Assembly: GCA_047974325.1 (NCBI GenBank)
Contig: JBKECE010000185.1
Span: forward strand, 1 to 11,418
Direction of reading: 5' to 3'
Length of the DNA: 11,418 nucleotides
From: QVMP01 sp047974325
GTDB taxonomy: Bacteria; Bacteroidota; Bacteroidia; Bacteroidales; Dysgonomonadaceae
Part shown: positions 7,213-11,418 of the stretch, in pieces
Position numbering within the stretch: the stretch's first letter is position 1
Layout: every line of letters begins with the position of its first letter
The notes under the pieces: generated by a model
What the model was told of the DNA's origin: nothing
Database searches by the model: none
What the model saw: only the letters and a program-made list of their open reading frames with translations
Program-made: the position numbers and the translations under genes

Positions 7213-7234
7213 CTATAATTTGATAGTAAATTAT

Positions 7235-7891
7235 CTAGTCTTTATATTTTTCAAAGAAAATACCTCTTGCTAGTAATATTCCTCTTTTTTTTAATTCAAA
7301 AAGTTCTGGGATATAATTTCCATATTTAGGGTAGGCTTTACCTTTTTTTATTAAGTAATATTTTCTAGGAAACCAATATTTAATGTCTGACTCTTTCATC
7401 TTCGATATATCATATGATACAGAGGACTCAAACTTTATTCGTTCAGGTTTAATATCTGTTTCATATTTTAGGTATGTGTGATTATAATCATAAGCACTAT
7501 AAGGGCTAGCCCATTTTCCATCTTTGGTTTTATAAAGATTGAAATATTGATACTTTTGATGATACAGCGTTCCATCAGGAGAGATAGATACAAAAAGCAT
7601 CACATTGTCATATCTAGAGAATGCAGGTACACCATAATGATCATATGCTCTAAACTTAATTGTATCAGAAGGATAATTGCCATATACATTCTCTATGATT
7701 TTATATTCACAATTAAACCCGGTATCCATCGGCATTGACACTCTTCCATCAGGGAGTGTGTCGATTTTATATGGAATCTCTTCTATTTTTATTTTTTCAC
7801 CAACAAACACATATAAACTATCTTTACGAGTTTGAGCTTTGCTGCTCACAATACAAGAAAAGATTAATAATAGTAATATATTATGCTTCAT
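7235..7891 (-). CDS. Secreted protein of unknown function, 218 aa
   Basis: Function not recognised. The N-terminus is a signal peptide: MKHN, a hydrophobic core LLLLIFSCIV, then SSKA before Gln20. Cys13 in IFSC could instead be read as a weak lipobox. The rest has no membrane segment and is rich in Tyr, Lys and Asp, with a probable beta-rich region holding DTIKFRAYDHYG near 76, a hydrophobic VMLFVSIS near 97, YHQKYQYF near 110 and a following WASP segment near 128. I recall similar segments in unannotated secreted proteins of Gram-negative bacteria, but with no known role. A periplasmic or surface location is likely. The gene is a single unit: promoter TATCTTTG 21 bases upstream, and its own terminator downstream. 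The ATG at 7891 is the only one giving the signal peptide. Confidence 0.8.
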   Translation of the reverse strand: MKHNILLLLIFSCIVSSKAQTRKDSLYVFVGEKIKIEEIPYKIDTLPDGRVSMPMDTGFNCEYKIIENVYGNYPSDTIKFRAYDHYGVPAFSRYDNVMLFVSISPDGTLYHQKYQYFNLYKTKDGKWASPYSAYDYNHTYLKYETDIKPERIKFESSVSYDISKMKESDIKYWFPRKYYLIKKGKAYPKYGNYIPELFELKKRGILLARGIFFEKYKD

Positions 7892-7911
7892 AGTATTATT
7901 TTTAGTTTCTA

Positions 7912-7919
7912 CAAAGATA
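7912..7919 (-). promoter_or_regulatory. Bacteroidota -7 element (TATCTTTG) before the 218-aa secreted protein gene
   Basis: On the minus strand TATCTTTG is an exact TAnnTTTG match ending 20 bases before the ATG at 7891, implying a leader of about 12-16 bases. Confidence 0.55.
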
Positions 7920-7969
7920 GAGAATAAGGGATAGGAAAGAGATTAAAACGGTGTATAATTATTAACAGA

Positions 7970-8187
7970 TTATTCTATTGGCTTCCATGCGAACATTTGA
8001 TTATTATTAAAACTTGTCCGATTCCAAAATTCAATCCAGCCATCTAAATTTTCGTGAACTGTCTTTACTCTGTAATCAACAAATAATCTCCCTCTGACCA
8101 TTTTAATTAGAGCTAGTTGTGTTGTTAGTTTAGGTTCCGTTTTCAGAACAAAGTCTTTGTTATTATAAGTTTATTAATGTCGGTCAT
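7970..8187 (-). pseudogene. C-terminal fragment of an unidentified protein gene
   Basis: The minus strand holds 66 open codons from 8170 to the stop at 7970-7972. They encode a protein-like, mixed-composition sequence including FVLKTEPKL, MVRGRLFVDYRV, ENLDGWIEFWNR and a C-terminal FAWKPIE. Tandem in-frame stops (8171-8176) lie just upstream, but a neighbouring frame continues with ATG at 8185-8187 (MTDIN). Adding one base next to the AAA run at about 8168-8173 would join the two into a protein of about 71 residues. I cannot name the family. It ends 78 bases upstream of the secreted-protein gene and is probably a remnant; the alternative is an intact short gene starting at an internal ATG (43 codons). 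No function is offered. Confidence 0.45.
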
Positions 8188-8326
8188 GATAATGTTTCTA
8201 TTGTTCGCACTGTGGTTTTACTTATATATTTTGATAGGTGCTTATATTGTTCTTATTAGTTTATACATGTTTTTATATTTCTCTATATACGGTTTGTTTT
8301 TTATCTATACATTTGAATCATTATAA
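8177..8326 (+). CDS. Possible 49-aa hydrophobic small membrane protein
   Basis: ATG at 8177 opens 49 codons ending in TAA at 8324-8326. The product is almost entirely hydrophobic (MSVMIMFLLF, LYILIGAYIV, LISLYMFLYF) and would make one or two membrane helices. The DNA is extremely T-rich, and T-rich codons give hydrophobic residues by default, so this may be chance. No good ribosome-binding site and no TAnnTTTG element with suitable spacing are seen. Its start lies opposite the minus-strand fragment at 7970-8187. Apart from it and the promoter at 8308, nothing is seen in 8188-8351. Confidence 0.2.
   Translation: MSVMIMFLLFALWFYLYILIGAYIVLISLYMFLYFSIYGLFFIYTFESL
8308..8315 (+). promoter_or_regulatory. 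Bacteroidota -7 element (TACATTTG) before the retropepsin-like gene
   Basis: TACATTTG is an exact TAnnTTTG match 36 bases before the ATG at 8352. A TTTG at 8293-8296 is too close to serve as the -33 element, so the upstream half is weak. Confidence 0.5.
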
Positions 8327-8351
8327 ATAATTTTTTCTAAAAAAATGTCTC

Positions 8352-9575
8352 ATGAAAGAGATTTTTACTTTCCATATTTTTATTATTACATGCATCTTCA
8401 TTTCTATTACCTCCTTGGGACTACAACCCGTTAGTGCACAGTCGAAGTTACCTGTGATTGAAGCCAACAGCGAAAGTGTAATAATTAAGGATGGTAAATA
8501 CGTTGAAATAGATTGGAAGCTTAATCCGAAATTAAAGCCCGATACTTATTTTGTAAATATCCCGTTTCGTGAAAGCAAAGTGCAATTTGAGACAGATAAA
8601 GACAGTCTGTTTTTCGATACATCGCCGGGCAGTAGTTATGAATTTATAGTATTACTCAACAAAAAAGACAGTTGTTATATAAAAATAGCATCTGTATTGC
8701 CTCCCGATTCGGTAAAGATGACTTGCTCAGATTCCTTCCCAATAGAAATACCTTTTACTTTGATCGGTTCAAGAATCTATTTTAAAGGTATGTTAAACAA
8801 TAAACCCGTTAACATACAATTGGATTTGGGTGCAGGAACAAATACTGTAAACGAAAAAGCAGTAGATAATCTTCAACTTAAATTTACGAGTTTGACGTTA
8901 GTGAGTAATACCGAAGGGCTGAGTGAGCGAAGAACAAGCGAAAATAATAATCTGGCTATTGGCAAAATAGATTGGACGGGGATGCCCTTTACAGAAGTTG
9001 GCAATATGCAGGATTATGAAGATTTGATAATAGGTAATGGGGTGTTCAGGGATAAGGTAATAGAGATCGATTATGATCGTAACCTTTTTGTAATACATAC
9101 ACAGTTGCCCTCTAAGGTTAAAGATTACAAAAAACTTCCGGTTTATTACGTTCAGAACAGACCTAAATTCGAAGCCGAATTTGTCCACAATAATACAAGA
9201 TATGATTTTTGGTTTCTTTTCGATACCGGAAGGGATGGGACAATGCTTATAGGTGAGGATTTTACTTCGAAAAATAATCATTGGGACGAATTAATCCCTT
9301 TGACGATGATAAAAGGACGAAAGATAATACGTTTGGATGCTACAATAGCTGGTGTTAAATTTGCGGACATAGTTACCAATGCAGCGGATCCGGCGATGCC
9401 GAATGGAAGATCAAGCTTGTTTGGTAATCAGGTTTTAAATCACTTCAATGTGATACTTGATAATAAAGAAGGGTTTATCTATCTGAATCCGAATACTCGC
9501 TTCAATGAACCCTATTCCGATTATCAGAAATATTTGGAGGATATTTCAAAAACGAAGAAATCATCAACACAGTAA
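8352..9575 (+). CDS. Secreted two-lobed retropepsin-like (aspartyl protease fold) protein
   Basis: 407-residue exported protein. A signal peptide spans residues 1-29 (cleavage after PVSA, before Gln30). Residues 30-125 form a beta-rich N-terminal region of unknown role. Two aspartyl-protease-like lobes follow. Lobe one (about 130-255) has IQLDLGAGTNT with Asp158, and later LIIGNGVF and VIEIDYDRN. Lobe two (about 262-388) has FLFDTGRDGT with Asp291, and later LFGNQVLNHF and VILDNKEG. The same order of motifs in each lobe points to an internal duplication. Retropepsins normally work as dimers of single D-T/S-G lobes, so this chain could fold as its own dimer. Lobe one carries DLG rather than DTG, losing the conserved Thr/Ser beside the catalytic Asp; activity is therefore uncertain. 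A periplasmic or surface protease, or a non-catalytic binding derivative, is inferred. It stands alone behind a TACATTTG promoter. Confidence 0.8.
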   Translation: MKEIFTFHIFIITCIFISITSLGLQPVSAQSKLPVIEANSESVIIKDGKYVEIDWKLNPKLKPDTYFVNIPFRESKVQFETDKDSLFFDTSPGSSYEFIVLLNKKDSCYIKIASVLPPDSVKMTCSDSFPIEIPFTLIGSRIYFKGMLNNKPVNIQLDLGAGTNTVNEKAVDNLQLKFTSLTLVSNTEGLSERRTSENNNLAIGKIDWTGMPFTEVGNMQDYEDLIIGNGVFRDKVIEIDYDRNLFVIHTQLPSKVKDYKKLPVYYVQNRPKFEAEFVHNNTRYDFWFLFDTGRDGTMLIGEDFTSKNNHWDELIPLTMIKGRKIIRLDATIAGVKFADIVTNAADPAMPNGRSSLFGNQVLNHFNVILDNKEGFIYLNPNTRFNEPYSDYQKYLEDISKTKKSSTQ

Positions 9576-9576
9576 T

Positions 9577-9741
9577 CTCATATACAACTTTAAACAAATC
9601 AGGTATTGATATTTTAAATAGTCTACCAACAAAGCAAGACTATCTAAATCTAAATGCCTACCTTGCCAAGATGTCTTACTATATCATCTTGTGTATATCC
9701 TATTTTCTTTCTCGCTTTTTGAAATATTCGCCTACCCTCAT
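9577..9741 (-). pseudogene. Degraded XRE-like helix-turn-helix regulator
   Basis: ATG at 9739-9741 overlaps the stop of the upstream pseudogene (ATGA). Read in pieces, the minus strand gives MRVGEYFKK, then ARKKIGYTQDDIVRHLGK in another frame, then RHLDLDSLALLVDYLK, then ISIPDLFKVVYE. In order, these match an XRE/Cro-type domain: helix 1, the first helix of the HTH after GYTQ, and the C-terminal helices. The frame breaks at the T5 run 9716-9720 and at the T4 run 9612-9615 are each mended by one extra base. Between GK and RHLD (about 9657-9663) the roughly 12 residues of the recognition helix are missing, so this looks like a true deletion. The fragment reaches the end of the retropepsin-like gene on the other strand. 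It is not functional as it stands. Confidence 0.6.
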
Positions 9742-10094
9742 ACCTCTATCGTTAAATCATTTCCTGTTAATGATTTGAATAAGTTTTGGAGTGGTGTAGG
9801 TATTCTATTTCACGTTCAAAACAATAGAATATATTTTTTTGCTTGTCAGATAAAAATAAGAGTTGTAGTGAATGTATTCTTCTCCCAATGAGAAGAATTT
9901 TCTTTCAAATACACACTTCAATAGTATATCTTCTGTTAGGGGATGGGGCGAACATTTTTATATTTGGATTTAAAACAGTCTCCGTAAAATACTTTGTCCT
10001 TTCGGAGCTCAGTTACTTTAAAGAATCTTTTATCGCTCCATATGTCGCGGATATAGCTTCCTATCATCAGATCCCCTACTTTTATTTCTTCCAT
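9738..10094 (-). pseudogene. Frameshifted small Bacteroidales accessory protein (PIPLTEEIL...LQNL.F.LTG family)
   Basis: Starts at ATG 10092-10094 and reads 52 codons (MEEIKVGDL, IRDIWSDKRFFKVTE, VRPIP) to TAA 9936-9938. The next frame continues at once with LTEDILLKCVFE up to LTSKK; a third gives FYCFEREIEYLHH; the frame after that gives LQNLFKSLTGNDLTIEV and TGA at 9738-9740. Three added bases (the C4 run at 9939-9942, the 7-base run at 9834-9840, and 9791-9793) restore a continuous 119-residue protein. Its motif order RPIPLTE, then IEYLHxLQNLxxxLTGxxL, is that of a large uncharacterised Bacteroidales family that I associate with prophages and conjugative elements. Function unknown. Its last bases overlap the start of the XRE-like pseudogene, so the two were an operon. 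Either genuine decay or local base-loss errors in the sequence would explain it. Confidence 0.75.
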
Positions 10095-10167
10095 ATTATT
10101 TGAGTTTAATTGTTATATTATAAAATTCTTTTTATATACTTTTAAGGGCTATTTTTTATTATAAAGT

Positions 10168-10533
10168 ATGAGATTTTTTGATTCTGAGTGGAAAAACAAA
10201 TTAGATTCATCCCTTAAAAAAGAGATCAGATTTATATTAGATACATATGGATATGAAGATAAAACTGGGGATATAGAGAAAGCTATGAATATTTTCACTA
10301 GATTATATTCAGATGTAACATGTGAAAATGTTAAGAAACTTCTTAACTCTAAGTTATTACGCCCATTAGTCCATTTTTACGAAAGCCACGACTTGGATTA
10401 TCGATCTAGCGGCCTATCATTGTATTCGTTCATACTCAATGATACAAAACATTATCTACTATTTTCAATAATCTATGAGAATGAAGAATCTAACTATACA
10501 CTCAAGACTGAAAAGGTAGAGCTATTTATTTAA
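10168..10533 (+). CDS. Unrecognised 121-aa protein
   Basis: I do not recognise the family. The product is a soluble, probably cytoplasmic protein of 121 residues without signal peptide or membrane segment. The first 65 residues look helical (SLKKEIRFILDTYGYE, EKAMNIFTRLYSD, ENVKKLLNSKLL), and the remainder beta-like, with SLYSFILN and HYLLFSIIYENEE followed by a final strand. This small alpha-plus-beta layout with acidic patches is like many immunity-type or orphan accessory proteins, but there is no partner toxin next to it. The ATG at 10168 is first in the frame; TACTTTTA at about 10136 is only a near match to the -7 consensus. It is divergent from the pseudogene operon, with 73 bases between. 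Confidence 0.6.
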   Translation: MRFFDSEWKNKLDSSLKKEIRFILDTYGYEDKTGDIEKAMNIFTRLYSDVTCENVKKLLNSKLLRPLVHFYESHDLDYRSSGLSLYSFILNDTKHYLLFSIIYENEESNYTLKTEKVELFI

Positions 10534-10561
10534 GTGTGGTCTTTCATCTGTTTATCTGTTA

Positions 10562-10593
10562 TTGATTGATTGTTTGAATAATTGTTATATTTG
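10562..10593 (+). promoter_or_regulatory. Promoter of the small lipoprotein gene (TTG ... TATATTTG)
   Basis: TATATTTG at 10586-10593 matches TAnnTTTG and lies 18 bases before the ATG. A TTG at 10562-10564 with a 21-base spacer fits the Bacteroidota -33 element, making this the most complete promoter match in the window. Confidence 0.6.
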
Positions 10594-10611
10594 AAAATTA
10601 AAATTTAATTA

Positions 10612-11031
10612 ATGAAATATTTAAAGATTTTAGTAGCAATAATTATCTTAACAACTTTGTTAAGTTGTATGGAATTTACAACCGATGATCCTAATAAAGC
10701 TTTTAGAAGTTGGACCGGAATAAATGAAGAGAATACGGAAGTAAAAGTATTGTATGGGAGATATTGGCGATCAGCGCATTTTACGTTAGAATATGAAGCG
10801 GTATTTAAAATGACAGCCTCAAAAGAGTGGGTGAACCAATTAATCGAATTTAATTCTCTAAAAGCATCAGAGGGACCAAATACCCCAACCCCCATTAATG
10901 ATGTAGCTCTTGATTGGTTTCATCCTACATCAGATTATAAGATGTATACCGATAGTGATCGTTTCAAACATCTATATTTATGGATTCATCCAAGTTCTGA
11001 TACGATTTATATATTTGATCGAGTATTATAG
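10612..11031 (+). CDS. Small lipoprotein of unknown function, 139 aa
   Basis: Residues 1-18 are a lipoprotein signal peptide (MKYLKILVAI, then LTTLLS) ahead of Cys19 in the lipobox LLSC, so the mature protein is lipid-anchored in the cell envelope. The mature part contains YGRYWRSAHFTLEYEAVFKM near 45-63, EWVNQLIEFN near 72, DWFHP near 102 and a C-terminal LYLWIHPSSDTIYIFDR. I recall the YWRSAHFTLEYE and WI..DTIYI pattern from unannotated small envelope proteins in several Gram-negative phyla; no function is known to me. The residues after Cys19 (MEFTTDD) are mildly acidic but not a clear surface-export signal. It has its own promoter, and a terminator-like hairpin overlaps its stop codon, so it is a single-gene unit. 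Confidence 0.8.
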   Translation: MKYLKILVAIIILTTLLSCMEFTTDDPNKAFRSWTGINEENTEVKVLYGRYWRSAHFTLEYEAVFKMTASKEWVNQLIEFNSLKASEGPNTPTPINDVALDWFHPTSDYKMYTDSDRFKHLYLWIHPSSDTIYIFDRVL

Positions 11032-11050
11032 TCTGTCGATACTCCTTTTT
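11021..11050 (+). terminator. Probable intrinsic terminator of the lipoprotein gene
   Basis: GAGTAT (11021-11026, inside the last codons) pairs with ATACTC (11039-11044) around a 12-base loop and is followed by CTTTTTC. The stop codon TAG lies in the loop. The stem is only six pairs, so strength is doubtful. Confidence 0.5.
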
Positions 11051-11089
11051 CATTACTCTTTTGCTTTAATTATTTTGCGACTTTGAGGT

Positions 11090-11250
11090 ATGGATAAATT
11101 AATTTTGGAGTTTCTACCATTATAATACCTATATGTGCATTAGTTATTATAATCTTAGTATCATTCGGCATCTATCAACGGGCTAAGAGAAGCGGTAGAA
11201 TTATATTAAGAATTGTAATGAAAGTTTGGTTAAAATGTTTATGTTTGTAA
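11090..11250 (+). pseudogene. Broken gene for a one-pass small membrane protein
   Basis: ATG at 11090 gives MDKLILEFLP and then hits TAA at 11123-11125. In the frame that resumes at 11119 there are 43 open codons to TAA 11248-11250, encoding a membrane helix (IIIPICALVIIILVSFGIY) followed by a very basic tail (QRAKRSGR). One added base near 11117-11118 joins both into a 53-residue protein with the usual layout of a small inner-membrane protein. The family is not recognised. The promoter of the next gene lies inside its 3' end. It could instead be noncoding AT-rich DNA that happens to read as a membrane segment. Confidence 0.4.
11240..11247 (+). promoter_or_regulatory. Bacteroidota -7 element (TATGTTTG) before the right-edge gene
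   Basis: TATGTTTG matches TAnnTTTG and lies 23 bases before the ATG at 11271. This favours that ATG over the in-frame ATGs at 11235 and 11241, which lie at or before the promoter element. Confidence 0.5.
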
Positions 11251-11270
11251 AAATCAAATACAATCTTATT

Positions 11271-11418
11271 ATGGAAATCGCATTAACATTATCAACAATT
11301 ATTTTTATTGTATTCGGGATTCTTCAAATTATTTTATTTTTTAAAATATGGGGTATGACTAACGATGTAAGCAATATAAAAAGCAAATTGAATTTTACGA
11401 ACCACTCTTTATTAGAAA
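11271..11418 (+). CDS. Small membrane protein, 3' end cut off by the window edge
   Basis: 49 open codons from ATG 11271 to the window edge. The N-terminus is one hydrophobic helix (residues 3-25: ALTLSTIIFIVFGI, then LQIILFF) followed by KIWGMTNDV and a polar region with NIKSKL, probably the start of a coiled or helical cytoplasmic part. The motif FGILQIILFFKIWGMTNDV is, from memory, typical of small Bacteroidales membrane proteins of unknown function. The length is unknown because the end lies outside the window. Confidence 0.65.
   Translation, partial: MEIALTLSTIIFIVFGILQIILFFKIWGMTNDVSNIKSKLNFTNHSLLE

Noticed and set aside
9616..9646. Inverted repeat ATAGTC ... GACTAT with 14-base loop after the retropepsin-like gene
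   Set aside because: No T tract follows, and both arms fall in codons of the XRE-like remnant, so it is probably coincidental.
9691..10103. Two plus-strand ORFs of 66 and 86 codons
   Set aside because: They run antisense to the frameshifted minus-strand operon, whose motifs are far more protein-like; they are Phe/Ile-rich shadows.
1..11418. CRISPR array, insertion sequence, integrase, retron or complete toxin-antitoxin or defence operon
   Set aside because: No regularly spaced repeats, terminal inverted repeats flanking a transposase, recombinase motifs or paired defence genes were seen on either strand.

Overview
The window looks like chromosomal DNA from a member of the order Bacteroidales (phylum Bacteroidota); genus not resolved, though a Dysgonomonas- or Parabacteroides-like AT-rich genome would fit. 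Reasons: low G+C, strongly family-specific proteins (DUF1460, the Bacteroidales form of formate-tetrahydrofolate ligase), weak or absent Shine-Dalgarno sequences, and repeated copies of the Bacteroidota -7 promoter element TAnnTTTG placed 15-55 bases before genes.

Left half (1-6570) is conserved housekeeping DNA. A hotdog-fold thioesterase runs off the left edge on the minus strand. Divergent from it is a tight plus-strand run of four genes: formate-tetrahydrofolate ligase (fhs), a secreted DUF1460 NlpC/P60-like protein, a CPBP-family intramembrane protease, and a polyprenyl-phosphate sugar-1-phosphate transferase. They are joined by a 0-base gap, a 1-base overlap and a 14-base gap, so one-carbon metabolism is transcriptionally tied to cell-envelope genes. 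The run meets mltG (endolytic murein transglycosylase) tail to tail with a 4-base overlap. Between mltG and the right half lies a single tRNA-Ser(GCT) with its own promoter and an intrinsic terminator.

Right half (6570-11418) is an accessory zone of short, mostly unrecognised genes in both orientations with long spacers: a 144-aa protein of unknown function, a secreted 218-aa protein, a two-lobed retropepsin-like secreted protein, a 121-aa protein, a small lipoprotein and a small membrane protein that runs off the right edge. It also holds at least four degraded reading frames too broken to appear as ordinary ORFs. The clearest is a two-gene minus-strand operon (9577-10094): a small protein of a Bacteroidales family common around phages and integrative elements, translationally coupled (ATGA) to an XRE-like helix-turn-helix protein. 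Both are recognisable only after repairing several single-base losses. A further fragment lies at 7970-8187 and a broken one-pass membrane protein at 11090-11250.

No integrase, transposase, CRISPR array, rRNA or complete defence system is visible. The most notable results are the hidden frameshifted operon, the shared one-base-loss pattern of the broken genes, and the single-chain bilobal retropepsin-like protein. I do not see evidence for a complete new multi-gene system.
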